DNA from: Chrysopilus asiliformis
Lineage: Eukaryota > Arthropoda > Insecta > Diptera > Rhagionidae
Length of the DNA stretch: 64,000 bases
Direction: 5' to 3'
Assembly (NCBI GenBank): GCA_964034945.1
Contig: OZ035960.1
Span: 88,625,848-88,689,847, forward strand
A program made the translations under genes and the position numbers. Below are positions 35,093-46,975 of this stretch, one piece after another. The notes under the pieces were generated by a model. It searched no databases. It saw nothing but the letters and a program-made list of their open reading frames with translations, and was not told the origin of the DNA. Within the stretch, counting starts at the first letter, position 1, and each line of letters begins with the position of its first letter.

Positions 35093-36900
35093 TTTTAAAA
35101 ATTGTTAAAAACGGATCAGAATTTGCCTTGAAAAATTATAGAAACCAACAGAAATAATATAATAATTATGTTCTTTGAACACCATAATTATACCGAGGCG
35201 TTGTTCCCATTCATCCATTAAACCCTAAAGTGATCGATACCCCAGAAACAAAGAAAACGGGATTTTAGTATAAGACAAGGGACAGCTTTAAGTCGTCCAT
35301 CATAATATACGCGTAATTCTCTTAACATTCACACACCTTGAGAAAATAAAAAGGCAACATTAAAGAAAATCGTAAAACAAGATCGCGGTGTGATCACTTC
35401 GATCTGTATCTGAATGTGTATCTGGAAAAATCGGAAATGATAACCACTTTTTATCAACCATTGGAATCTCTTTTGATCGTATTCGGTTTAATGTCGTTTT
35501 TGCGTAACTTTTATATAAAATTCATGAATTGTTATTGTCTTCATGTGGCTTTGAGTTCATATAGAAGCCAAGAGAAAGGATCAGATCAGAATGCCATATG
35601 AAATTTTAAGATCTCTTGCAAAAGCGATCAACGTCAATTTTTATTGAATTTTTCCACCAAGCAAACAAAACTCCGCCACTTGACCGTCATTGAATCAATT
35701 ATTTTAATTGCCAAGGCGTTTCTTTTTCTGAGCTCTATAAGAGGATAATTTCTGGAATTGTCTTACAGTTCAACTCAATTATATTCCAAGAATTGGTTTG
35801 TGTTGCTATGTACGTAAATGTGTAATTTGTCACAATTTTGAAAAGTTGGGTATAATTCCGGGGTTTTTTGGGGATCTGAAATTCGGTTGTAAAAAGTTGG
35901 TCTTTGATTGGAATTTTTGGGGATTCATAGAATATTTTTTTCGGAAAGTATGCAGAATTTAGAATGAAAATTCTAAGGCCAGTGACGGAACTACAAATTT
36001 CGCCTCCTCTACTTCGCATTTTCGCAAAGATGGGAAGCGGTTTTTGAAAATAAGATCCCGTCTTATAAGATCCGATCAGATCAGAATCCGCTCTAAATTT
36101 TCCTTAGCCTACTGAAAATGTTCAGACTATTTTTTTAGAGGACCCATTCCAGAGGGACGTGTCTCCCCCCTCACCCCCCACTCACCCATCCCACCTATTT
36201 CCGGTATTAGTTAAACCAGGCTAGTAAAACATACTTTTGAATTACCAAAAAAAAGATAGAACTAAAAGATATTCTCAACAATATATAAAAATCCACAACA
36301 ATATCCCAACGTTGTTCCATGATAAAAAGCCATGTTTTTCCAAAGATTTTTAAATATTTACATATTTTTTGACAATAACTCGCAACATCTTACCTACGAA
36401 TTGGAGAATTCAGCAAAAGCATCTAAAAGTACCACTTTGAGTTATAGTTTTTTAAATGCCTAATAAAATATTGCTAACTGTTTCTGATGACTAAAAGCAC
36501 ATTTGTCACATACTAAGCGCGATCGTTTATGATGATCACCTTCTTTAGACAAGACAAGATCATATGGTGATCGTGCTTAAGACGATCATCTGTCACACAA
36601 ATTTACTGTTGAGATAGTCAAATTTGAATTGAAGCAGATTTTTGTACGTGACTAACAAAAAGTGTATGGAAATGCGGAAAAAAAATTAAATAGATAAAGA
36701 ATATCATTTAAAATATCCTGTTAGACTTGAGAGGTTTTCTTTGAATAATGCGTGCTCTGAATAATATTTGATTTCTTGTTTGTTGTAAAAAACAAATTAA
36801 AGTGTATTCATGGAGATCTTTTTCGGGGGTTTTAGTGTTGAAAATGTGAACAGGTGGTTTTTTTAAAATGTACAATTGAAGTAAATTGCTGCGAATCTCA
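35093..36900. other. Intron stretch without recognised gene or named repeat
   Basis: AT-rich, with scattered GATC-type motifs (such as AAGATCCGATCAGATCAG at 36067 and GGTGATCGTGCTTAAGACGA at 36564). Nothing else can be supported. Confidence 0.4.
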
Positions 36901-37080
36901 GCTGTCAGGTTAATGAAATTTCTAGAAAAGTCAGTGTTTTGACATTAAAGAAATCTGCTAAATAATTGTTGTTATTTAGCGTCCAAATGTATGTGCCGAT
37001 TAGCTTGAAATTCGACATGGATGTATTTCGGAGATTCGGTGCTAACGCAGGGCAAAAAAAAATCTGAGATCCGGTGCTAA

Positions 37081-37444
37081 AGGTGCCGCTCCACATGAGA
37101 GTAAATGCCGGCGAGAACCTCTCGATAACAGCTACTCGCAAATGTACATGTCTCTGAGAGTCGCTCGCAGAAACTCGCAAAAACTCGCGAGCTAGTTTCT
37201 GCGAGCTGTCAAAAGTGATTCTACTCTCTAATCGACAGGCCTCCACTGAACTCTCGGAAAGTAACTCGCCAACGTTTGAATTTCGCTAATAGCTCTCGAG
37301 AACGCTAGAAGCTAGAAGCTCGATTTCGCTAGTAGCGATAGAAAAATCGCCGAAATTAACTCTCAAATGGACAACCTCGTGCGAGTAACTCTCGAGAGTT
37401 TTTGAGAGTTACTCGCGTATTTACTCTCATGTGGAGCGCTACCT
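37081..37444. mobile_element. Long-inverted-repeat MITE, copy 3
   Basis: Flanked by TAA (37078-37080 and 37445-37447). It interrupts a tandem repeat of CGGTGCTAACGCAGGGC, so the empty site CGGTGCTAACGCAGG is visible next door at about 37480 and proves the insertion. Confidence 0.9.
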
Positions 37445-37535
37445 TAACGCAGGGCAATAAAAAAAATTCGGTGCTAACGCAGGGCCATAAAAAATGTGGC
37501 AAGTTTTATATGTTAAATTGCATCATTTAAATGTT

Positions 37536-37713
37536 AGATTGCTATCACGGTCTCTGCTGTTGATGGGTTGCAACGTAAAAACCTTACAAATGTTGCAATT
37601 CGTCCATGGTTCGCAATCCGTGCAAACAATTTAGGTGCCAAGCAGGGTAGAACTTGTTATGAAACCTCAATTGAGGCTCTTCGAGAGCTGTAGCGCCGAG
37701 GATGATGATGATC
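37536..37713 (+). mobile_element. LINE 3' end of a third family, ending in GATGATGAT
   Basis: One of four related tails in the window. Plus-strand reading of the better-preserved copies gives CCNASMVRKPCKTVGAK...YETxIEEAQALREL and a stop, then a GATGAT microsatellite end. A cysteine-containing C-terminus followed by a short triplet-repeat tail is typical of I-like or related non-LTR elements; the clade is inferred. Confidence 0.6.
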
Positions 37714-38181
37714 ATTTAAATAGCCAGGCCAATTGTATTCATAGAACTATGTTTTCGACTGTCCTAAAACTTCTTGAGGGGTGGAAGGGGGGGGGGGGGT
37801 GAAGAAAAGAAAATCGGGTTGTGAGTGGCTTTAAGTCATCAAGACTTCATTATTTATATATATACATTAAAAAACGTTTTAATTGTCCGCGAGTTTTCAA
37901 ACAATGACCCAAAATTTTGACCATCCAAAGATCTCCCCTCCGCCTTATCCCCTCTCCTGATATCTCGTGATCCGATGAAAGAATTTTGCTCTAATTTTCG
38001 CCATTAAGCCGATTAACTCTTATGGACACATTTTCCTCACTAAATTTCACTCCATTTTCATCTTGAAACGCTTTCATCTAATCTTGAAACCGATCCCCAT
38101 TTTGTAATTGATTGTGGCCAAAATTTGGAAATCTCTGTGGTCAAATTTTTAGAAATCTGAGGTCCATGCATTTCCCAATAG

Positions 38182-38441
38182 TTTAGTCAAACGATGAGTA
38201 ATTTCGTCAAATACTTTCGTCAAACGATGAATAATTTCGTCAAATACTTTCGTCAAACGATGAATAATTTCGTCAAATACTTTCGTCAAACGATGAATAA
38301 TTTCGTCAAATACTTTCGTCAAACGATGAATAATTTCGTCAAATACTTTGGTCAAACGATGAATAATTTCGTCAAATACTTTCGTCAAACGATGAATAAT
38401 TTCGTCAAATACTTTCGTCAAACGATGAATAATTTCGTTAA
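38182..38441. repeat. 33-bp minisatellite, about eight units
   Basis: The unit GATGAATAATTTCGTCAAAT plus ACTTTCGTCAAAC is repeated almost without change (one G/C change at about 38350). Because 33 is divisible by three, both strands stay open and give 11-residue peptide repeats (MNNFVKYFRQT on the plus strand). I regard these as by-products. Confidence 0.9.
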
Positions 38442-40308
38442 ATGAAAATCCAATTTGTCAATCGTTTATCCAATAAAAACTAATGACCATCTTTTAGTTG
38501 AAAAAAATCTCGTGTTAAGTTCAAGACGAGAAAAACTTAAAACTATTTACAAAGGAGAAAAAAAAACTTCAGTAGTTTCTAGCACGACGATATAAAAAGG
38601 GAGTTAGCTTTCAATTTTCTTTTTATTGTGTAAACCTAACTAGATATAATCCAATAAAATTGATGGTTTTTACCATGATTTTCCTTACCTCAACTCCGGT
38701 TCCCTTCTCCTCAACGCTGAAGATCAGTGAAGATCACCGAAAACCCCAGCAAATGTTCTTGATCTTCAGACTAGCCAACTACCTTATAAATGCTTAGGCT
38801 ATAATTCGGATTTACTTTCGCATTCAAGTAAAATCCATGAAGATTACTACCAATTGCTCACATACCATACCATCTTCACATCACCTCGACTAAAAGTAGT
38901 TTTCTTCACTGTGTTAAGAAGCAATTTTCCTAGCTGCAAATATTTTTGCCATCTTCAAGTCGTTTGAATCTTTCCGATTCAAACCAGAGTAGGTACGATC
39001 GATTTGTTTTTACTATTTTTGCAGACATTACAACTATTGATTGTTCGATCTGTGAGAGAGTTTCTAAGTCTATAAATTTTTTTTCACCGTGAAAAGTAGT
39101 AGAAGCGGAGGAAAGTCTAAATAGCCAGAAGTGGAAGAACGGGAGAATGGTAAAAAATCGATCTTTTTGAAGATGCTTCACTTCTAGGCCAGAAGACTTA
39201 AGATCCGGCAAGGAAGATGCCAGTTCCTTTCAATATTCAATGGTCGATCACCGATCTTGCTGTGCACGAGAATTTCAGTTGCTTCGGGGATCTGCTTGAA
39301 AATCTTAAGACATTGGTGGAGAATCCCGGGAAGAATTAAACCATTGCTTATATATAGTTATTCATCAATGGATGAAATATACTTATGGATCCTCTTCAGT
39401 ATTTCTTGTGTGTTGTTGATCTTCATGAGAAGTGAGTGAAAAACTGACTTTTTGTTTTCGTTTTGGTTACATTGAGACAAACGAAAACGTCGACGTCTCT
39501 AACTCAAAAACCACGGTCACAATTCATCTTCGCGGAATATGTAAAAGAAGATACAATTTTTTTTTAAAAAACTATACTTCGATATATAGAAACAAACAGC
39601 GCAATGGATACTTACCTTAACGGATGAGAACTACGGCGCGATCGTGGTGATCATGTTTGGTTGATCGTTTTTTGTTTAACAATGGCAAACTCTTTAAAAC
39701 AAGTTTAATGGTTAAATATACAATAAAAACGAGAACCAATAATAGAGTTTAACCGATTGCAATTGCCCTTAACCGATGCGAGAGTGACAAAGAGATGTGA
39801 TATTTGAAGAAGTTATACAAATGAATTGAACGTTTTTGTAGTCATCAAGATCGTTTGTCGTCGTTTGTTATTTCGATCGAGAAATGGATGAGAAATTAAG
39901 AAAAATCTCACCTTTTTATTGTATTTATTCAGATTTGGGAATACGTCTTCCATTTTAGGGTGGTGGGGAAGTGAGAAATCGTGGTTTTGAAGGAAGAAAC
40001 TTGACTGATTTCAATTTTTTATTGTTTTTTTTTTTTTACAAATTTCTACAATGTCAAAACAATCTCAGATGAATTTCATTTTGATCCATTTGAGGTAGAT
40101 CAGTGTTTAATATTGATTATTGATTACTAGGGCCTCTAAATCACAAGAAAATTGTTTTTTAACAATTCACAATTTTTTTACTAGAAAAAACAATTTTTAA
40201 CAATTTCACAATTTTTAACAATTTTACAATTTTTCGTCGTTTTAAAAGAAAACAAGAAGTTTTGGTTGTTTTTAAAGAAAACAATAATTTTTCCCAATTT
40301 CGGTAACT

Positions 40309-40397
40309 TTTTTTTATAGTTTAAGCCAGGATGGTCGGAAGGACAAAAGGAGATGTAGGTTTATGATCTCCTTGAACTTTTTCGGGTTATAGTCATC
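40309..40397 (-). mobile_element. LINE 3' end fragment, same family as 56520-56741
   Basis: T-run and TATAGTTTAAGCCAGGATGGT, followed by the last roughly 20 codons of ORF2. The AGAGCTT...CGAAGC part of the UTR has been deleted. It lies 25 bases left of a TAA-type MITE (40422). Confidence 0.7.
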
Positions 40398-40421
40398 GTT
40401 TCTCGTAAATGCCAAGGTTAA

Positions 40422-40803
40422 AGGTGCCTGTCCACTTGCGAGTAAATACGCGAGTAACTCTCAAAAACTCTCGAGAGTTATTCGCAGGAGGTTGTCCATT
40501 TGAGAGTTAATTGCGGCGATTTTTCTCTTTTCAAAACCAATATCTTGATTTTTTGACATCTTGTTTTGGCGAGTTCTCGAGAGCTACTAGCGAAATTCAA
40601 ACGCCGTTCGTATCTGGCGAGTTACTCTCCGAGAGTTCAGTGGAGGCGTGTCCACTAGAGAGTAGAATCACTTTTGACAGCTCGCAGAAACTAGCTCGCG
40701 AGTTTTTGCGAGTTTCTGCGAGCGACTCTCTGAGGCGTGTGCATTCGCGAGTAACTGCTATCGAGAGGTTCTCGCCGGTATTTACTCATGTGGACAGGCA
40801 CCT
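40422..40803. mobile_element. Long-inverted-repeat MITE, copy 4 (variant ends)
   Basis: Ends AGGTGCCTGTCCACTTGCGAG and CTCATGTGGACAGGCACCT, flanked by TAA. The outer end differs from the other copies (CTGTCCAC instead of CGCTCCAC) while the interior matches copy 2. Confidence 0.85.
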
Positions 40804-40929
40804 TAAATTCTTGAACGAGCGAACTCGGACCATTTCTTCCCCACTCTCCTCCCCACTCCCTTCTCCTCGTCCCCCTCCATCCTCCTCGTCCCCTTCCATC
40901 CCCCCGTCCCCCTCTCCCCTCCATACTAA

Positions 40930-41070
40930 CGAAACCGTTTTTTTTACAATTTTCTCGAAAACGGTGAGTCGCATTGAAAAATTTATAAAGGTAGAATGTG
41001 TTTAAAATATGATTTGACATAATCGTTCCATACATCAAAATCCAATCGGACTAATCCTTATCCCTTTTCC
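40930..41070. mobile_element. Internal fragment of the 57.0-58.3 kb foldback family
   Basis: TTTCTCGAAAACGGTG, then TCCATACATCAAAATCC and ATCGGACTAAT correspond to the inner half of the foldback arms (about 57395-57505). Confidence 0.5.
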
Positions 41071-41143
41071 AATACAAATGGATTTTTTTTTTCATAAAAA
41101 TGTTGTCTGCCCTCATATGGAGTATTTGATGATTGGCTCCTGG

Positions 41144-41292
41144 CAGGTGCATAGCCAGGATTTCGTTTCGGGGAGGAGGGCTTGGTTCTAGAACTCTCAG
41201 AATCAAATTTTTTTTTGTGAAGGACCAAAATTTCATGGAGGGGGGGGGCTGGTCTTCAGCCCCAAACATCCCCCCCGCTGGCTACGGGCCTG
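41144..41292. mobile_element. Small hAT-type MITE (CAGG...TAGCCAG ends)
   Basis: CAGGTGCATAGCCAG at the left and CTGGCTACGGGCCTG at the right are imperfect inverted ends. The flanking octamers GCTCCTGG and GCTCCAGG differ at one base, as expected for an aged 8-bp duplication. Confidence 0.7.
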
Positions 41293-41331
41293 GCTCCAGG
41301 CAATTGTAGTTTTTCCTTTGTCTAATTTTAA

Positions 41332-41636
41332 CCTTTTGCACACTTTTAACCATTTAAACACTTAGTATGTCACTGTACAGGGCACCAATCATGTATTCTG
41401 ACTCGTCTCTGTCTTTCGACTTCGACGCAGCTTTTAACTCTTGACTTCGTCATATCAGCAGCTTCAAATTTCCTATAATGAGAGTCAGAATCACCTTTCG
41501 ATTCATAGTGACGATTCCGCGAAATTTCAAGCTGCAAATATGGCGAAGTCAAGAGGCAAAAGCTGCGTCGAAGTCGAAAGACAGAGACGCATCGGAATAC
41601 ATGATTCGTGCACAGGTGTCAGTGGAGTGCAAAAGG
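41332..41636. mobile_element. Foldback MITE with TTAA duplications
   Basis: CCTTTTGCAC and GTGCAAAAGG ends lie between TTAA sites (41328-41331 and 41637-41640). Inner arms of about 100 bp (CTCTGTCTTTCGACTTCGAC and its inverse) make most of the element self-complementary. TTAA suggests piggyBac mobilisation. Confidence 0.7.
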
Positions 41637-41696
41637 TTAACGCTTTTTCTCGACTCTTTTGAAACAGTTTTTGGACTCTAATGTCAAGAATTTAAC

Positions 41697-41771
41697 AAAT
41701 GAGCCTGAAATTTAAGCATTTAAATTATATTTAATAATTATAACTTAAATGTTTAAATTCCAGGCTCATTT
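41697..41771. repeat. Small AT-rich palindrome
   Basis: AAATGAGCCTGAAATTTAAG and TTTAAATTCCAGGCTCATTT are near-inverse arms of about 30 bases. Confidence 0.5.
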
Positions 41772-42772
41772 CCGATCTTAAATAAAAATATAGGAAAATG
41801 CTGAAATTGCAGCCAGAAATTAATGCACGATGGGAGCAAATAATGTTCCTCAATCTCCGTAAAAAGTATTAACTAAAGTAGATACCGGTTAAAGTCTAAA
41901 TTTTCCATTTAATCTGTCGTTACTTTGGTGTTTTTTTTTTGAATTTTTTTTGTAGTGTGTGTTAAGCACATTTAACAAAAAACAACACATTGATTTGGCT
42001 GGAGTATAGGTTGGAAAATTGTGTGCGATGGTGGATTCTATAGATGCACATTTTACATGCAATTCAACTAGACAGATGCATAAAATGGTAGATAGCAACT
42101 TATAGTTGTAACTATTATTCGTGTGTTATACACAATCTTGGCATAAGAGTTCAAACTTGAGCTGTTGGATGGCTGGTGTGATTTTGTGCAGACGATGATC
42201 ATGGGAACTTTAAGCGAAGCGGTTTTAACAAGAATTATATGCCGAGAGTATACGTTAAAGGAAAATGCATGAAATACCTCGACGAGCATTTTATTTTTGC
42301 AGCAGTGTTACACGATAGGTAAAGATACTTTTTTTTTTGGATTATGTGGTGTGGTTACTAATGTGCACTTTGCTAAATTTTATTTGTTGGCTTTTTAGTT
42401 TCATTCCGATGCGAGCGTACAAATACCGAAACCGATCGGCTGGCTTACAGGATGGCTAGATGATGGGAAGCAAGAGGAATTTCAATGCCTTATTTTGGTA
42501 GATAAATGCCTCGTAAATTTGATTGCCGTCGAATAATATTTGTCGATTATTATTAAGAAGTGAATGAAGGAAATTTGCTTTTGCACATTCCATATTTGAT
42601 TATATTGCCATATACGGGGAATTTGCATGGAAGATCAGTTAGAAAAGTTAGTCGGTTATGGAAATTGCGGTGGAAAAACCACCTGATGTCGACCTTGAGT
42701 TCAGGCGAGAAGCCGAATGGAAGATATTAGAATGGCAGGCCTTTTAATGTGTCAGAATTTGGTTGCGATTAA

Positions 42773-42987
42773 AAAATTGCCCAAAAATACAGCAATTTAT
42801 CGCCAAATTGTAGTTACCAAAAGCTACCAAAAAACTGCCTAAAAAATTTGTATTTTTTAACAAAATTTCGTAGTCTACTAGGTTGCCCAAAAATACAGCA
42901 ATTTCTCGCCAAATTGTAGTTACCAAAAGCTACCAAAAAAACTGCCTGAAAAATTTGTATTTTTTAACTAAATTTCGTAGCCCACTG
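42773..42987. repeat. Tandem duplication, about 120 bp, two units
   Basis: TTGCCCAAAAATACAGCAAT through AATTTCGTAG is repeated almost identically. Confidence 0.8.
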
Positions 42988-43347
42988 TAGTTAACATAAT
43001 TGCAATTAACTTGAATCAAAATACGTAAGGAGCTGTCAATAAAATTACTCACTCTTTTAGGGAGAAGAGGAGGGTGGGGGGGGGGGGGTGTCGGGTGCGG
43101 AGTTTTACGGCTGTATTAAACTTTCATCAGTTTGCATGATAAGAACCACCCATGGCTAAGAGCTTCTTTAAATTTCAGATTTTTAAGCATAGTTTTGTAT
43201 CCCACAGTAATTTTAGAAACTCTTTTGCATAACTTTAGTATTCTAATGGCGAACTAATTCAAAATTTTATCTATAAACCGAAACGAAAAGCGTAGAAATA
43301 GTCAAGACTTTTTTGATGTGGGCTTAATTTTGTAACGACATCATCGG

Positions 43348-43528
43348 TCTAGATTGCCATCTTATGTTGATCGGTGGCAACGTAAAAAAAACCTTACAAA
43401 TGTTGCAATGCATCCATGGTTCGCAAACCATGTAAAACTGTAGGTGCGAAGCAGAGAAGAAATTGTTATGAAACCCCAATTGAAGAGGCCCAGGCTCTTC
43501 GAGAGCTGTAGCGCCAAGGATGATGATA
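43348..43528 (+). mobile_element. LINE 3' end, GATGAT-tailed family
   Basis: Reads CCNASMVRKPCKTVGAKQRR, then CYETPIEEAQALREL and a stop, followed by AAGGATGATGAT. It is the most intact frame of the four copies. Confidence 0.65.
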
Positions 43529-44577
43529 ATTTTGTAAGCCACTATTAAATTGAGTTCATCCTTCCCCTCTTTCTCTTTCCCAGAAAGCTGGCTGGCTTTC
43601 TATGAATTTTCATACCGCCGACAGAATTTCTCACATTTTTTTGCTTTGCTACATGTTTGACGTACATATTCTATAAACTAATTGTTTTTTCTGGCTTTTT
43701 GCTAATTTTTTGGAGACGTTTTTAACACAAAAATCAAAACTCTTTCGTAAAGACACCAGCCTAAAACTTTCAGTCTTAAAGCAAAATTAAAAAGAGGTGC
43801 ATTTTATACTTTGTCTGATTTTATCATCACCTCTTGTGGCATTGACAGATCGATACCATCTTCTGAAACTGACGCCAATTTCAACGCAAAATTCTTAAGA
43901 AAATAAAACAGACAACTTTAATTAACAACGCGGACACCAAAAACGGACATGGTTTCATTTACCATTGCCAAGATTTTTTTCCACATCAAATACCCAGTAA
44001 AAATCCTTCTTTAGTTTAAAAAAAAATCGCGATAAAGAATTTAAACATTTTCGCTTCGTGTCTTAAGAAAACTGCAAAGGAATTTTTTCCATAATCTTCT
44101 GAATGCAAAATCAACAACGAGAAATTGTCTTTTCTGTATGTCCCGAAACGTGTTGGGACCGCCTCAATGAGACTGGAAAAAAAAATTATCGTATCCCACA
44201 GTTCGATATCCGAAACGATATACAAAACTGTGTCGTGATTTATTTATCTTTCATCCAATATGTCGCATACGAAGCGACCGGCGTTCACAACCAAAACACC
44301 AAGTCAGCCCCAAGATGGTAGAAGAAAAAATAATTTGGAGAAGACCATCAAAGATTTTTTTCCCATTTAATTTTAAAGATTTTTCTTTTATCTAAATTTG
44401 GCTCATCAAGAACAGCACTGTATCTTATGTGCCATCAAGGATTTTGGTTTTTTGAGATTTTAGAAACGTTTTTCTTAATGGTTTTAGTTGTGAGTATTTC
44501 CTTTTGGATTAATTTTTTTCTGATCAGAGTTCGATCAGAAATAGCGTAAGTCGGGGTTAACATAGAATCCACGTCTA

Positions 44578-44828
44578 CACGGTAAAAAATATAAAGATTT
44601 GTATGAAAAATTTTTTTCGTTTGTCAAGATCTTTTTCACCAAATTTGTATCAACTCGCATATTTTTATCGGCATTTGATATCAAATGTAAAAATTTCGTA
44701 AATGTTTGGCGTAAATTTGACAAAAAAATTTGGTGTTTTTTTTTGACACTTTACACCAAATATTGGTAAACACGGATGGGTTGATATAAATTTCGTGTAA
44801 AAAAATTTTCGGTAACATTTTTACCGTG
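44578..44828. mobile_element. Short MITE with CACGGTAAAAA inverted ends and TA duplication
   Basis: Left CACGGTAAAAAATATAAAG and right TTTTTACCGTG are inverted, each flanked by TA. The interior is AT-rich and self-complementary in part (CACCAAATTTG and CAAATTTGGTG-like pieces). The ends resemble the CACGGTT family, so a shared transposase is plausible. Confidence 0.6.
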
Positions 44829-44838
44829 TAATCCCTAA

Positions 44839-44942
44839 AAATTACTTGTTTTTAAGACACAGTATTTGTTTTTAAGACACAGTATTTGTTTTTAAGACCT
44901 AGTGTTTGTTTTTAAGACCTAGTATTTGTTTTTAAGACCTAC
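44839..44942. repeat. 21-bp tandem repeat, five units
   Basis: AGTATTTGTTTTTAAGACCT and minor variants, directly right of the CACGGT MITE. Confidence 0.8.
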
Positions 44943-45064
44943 GGGGCTGTTCACAAAATACGAAAATTTGAAGGTAATTCTAAAAATAACGATTATCGAA
45001 GCTTTAACCTCTAAAAAGAATTTTCACGCCAACATTTGGAGTGTGAAGCAAAGCTCGGATGGTG

Positions 45065-45391
45065 CAGACCATATGCGAATTATAACGGAAGGAAAAATTA
45101 AAAAATGTTGAAAAATATCACAAATTTTTTTAAAAAATATCAAATTCCGGAACTGGGATTAAAAGTTAATACAAAAAGCATTAAAAATGTACCCATTTAA
45201 TGTTGTTGGCATTAAATGTAATACTTTTTTTGTTACAATCTATCAAACTCTGAAAAGTATGGAAGAATAATACAAGTTTGGTTAAAAATGTAGTTAATCA
45301 TTTGAGAGGATTGAACTTTAATAGAAAAAATATTAAAAAATGTCGAATTCCAGAAATGAGATTAAAAGTTAGTCCAATAATTTTAACCGTG
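45065..45391 (-). mobile_element. CACGGT-ended repeat, inverted copy
   Basis: The right end reads GTCCAATAATTTTAACCGTG. The left side carries GCGAATTATAACGGAAGG, which is the inverse of the right end of the other copies. Confidence 0.65.
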
Positions 45392-46486
45392 TGCTACTGA
45401 ATCTAATGAACTTTACATAAGGCATAAAATTGCAATACCATTCATACAACCAAAGCGATTTTTCTCTCAACAGATCCATAGATTAGATTTTAATACTCCC
45501 TAAAAGATTTGCATCAAAAACCGTCGTTTTTTGTTGTAAAAATTTTATCAAACACCAAAAGAAAGTTAACTCATGAAATTAAGAATTTATGAAATTCAGA
45601 TCGTGACAAGATGTCCATCATCAGCCAAGGGCGTGTGATCGACACTCTTTTTTCAATCTAGGGTTTCAGTTTCATTGCTAAATTTATGCAAATTTTATGT
45701 CCAATTTGATAAAATATAATTTTTTTTGTCACCGCTGATAATTTTTTGTTTTGTGTTTTGTTTCTCGGGTGTTTTGTTTTACACAGCCATAAACGACTGT
45801 CAAAAAAGAATTTCTCAGATCTTCTGCCGCCATATATCAGCATAAAATCTGTCGTCGGCTGGCCTTTTTCAAAACTTTTGGTTCGATGGCTTTGATTTAT
45901 TTGGTCAGTTTGAACAAAGGCAACAAAATCAAAACAACGGAATTAATTCTGGCAAATTTGATTTTTGTTTTTAAATTTCGATTTTATTCGATTGATTTCA
46001 CACGGGTGGTTATGATGAAGATCGGAGATGCAAGCGTAGGAAAAAGTCATGCATTTGACATGAAGAAAGCGAGAAATGTTTGAAAAAAGTTGAATATTTA
46101 ACGAGATAAGAAAAATTTAATGGAGTTTTGATGAAAAAATGTACAATATTTATCAGCAGCAAAATTCGGAAGGGTAAATGCCCGAAATGCACTCAGAAAA
46201 ATAATAGTGCTGATCTAAGTTAATTCTTTGACAAGTCAACTTTGGCCTGTAGCAGGTAGATGGAGTTGTCCATTACATGACATCAAATCCTCGACATACT
46301 TATCTCAGGTAAACTCGTGCGACTCCTTACGCCCTATTTTACTTGCTGCAAGTTTAATTTTTTAATTTCTCGCACCACAGGTTGACACATTTTTAGTTTT
46401 CCTAACGCAGGTGAACGCTAGCAGAAGTTAAATTTTCCTGTGGGAACCCAATTACAACGTTCGCAAGTCGACGACTTTTACTCCAT

Positions 46487-46690
46487 TTTTCTGAGTGTTC
46501 GGAGGATGGGCGAGACGTGGAGGGGGGGGGGGGGGTGGCTTTGGCATTGACCAGGACCCTCAAACTTTTGCAGACATCAAAAAGGTTTTTGCTCCAATTC
46601 TCTGAGTGTTCGACGGGTGGCAGAGAAGTGAAGCGGGGTGGCTTCGGTTTTGACCAGGACCCTCAAACTTTTGTTCTCGTGAAAAGGGTT
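46487..46690. repeat. Tandem duplication, about 105 bp, two units
   Basis: CTGAGTGTTCGGAGGATGG ... GACCAGGACCCTCAAACTTTTG is repeated with changes in the second unit; the first unit holds a run of G. Confidence 0.65.
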
Positions 46691-46716
46691 TAAAAAAAGC
46701 CAGCTATAGGATTTAA

Positions 46717-46845
46717 AGGCCCTATTCCAGGATCCGATACGAATGATTCGGATCGTAAACTCAATGTTGTTGTTAGTGTTTTATACCAACAACAACATTG
46801 AGTTTACGATCCGAATCATTCGTATCGGATCCTGGAATAGGGCCT
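46717..46845. mobile_element. 129-bp near-perfect palindrome MITE, copy 1
   Basis: AGGCCCTATTCCAGGATCCG runs into its exact inverse around a short AT-rich loop (AGTGTTTTATACC). It is flanked by TAA on both sides. Arm identity is almost complete over about 58 bp, implying recent insertion or arm conversion. Confidence 0.85.
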
Positions 46846-46975
46846 TAAATCTTATGGCGTATTCGAATGGCCTGCTCTTTTTTCTCGAAAATTGCTCGAT
46901 CTAGATTTCATATCGAATTGACAATTTTGACAATTTTTTTTTTGTCAAAAAACTTTTGCTCTTGTAAAAAAGCTT

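Noticed and set aside
38170..38445. CRISPR-like regular repeat array
   Set aside because: The units are directly tandem without unique spacers, in a eukaryotic intron; it is a minisatellite.
40511..41038. 164-codon plus-strand and 115-codon minus-strand frames
   Set aside because: They read through the long-inverted-repeat MITE and the C-rich tract next to it.
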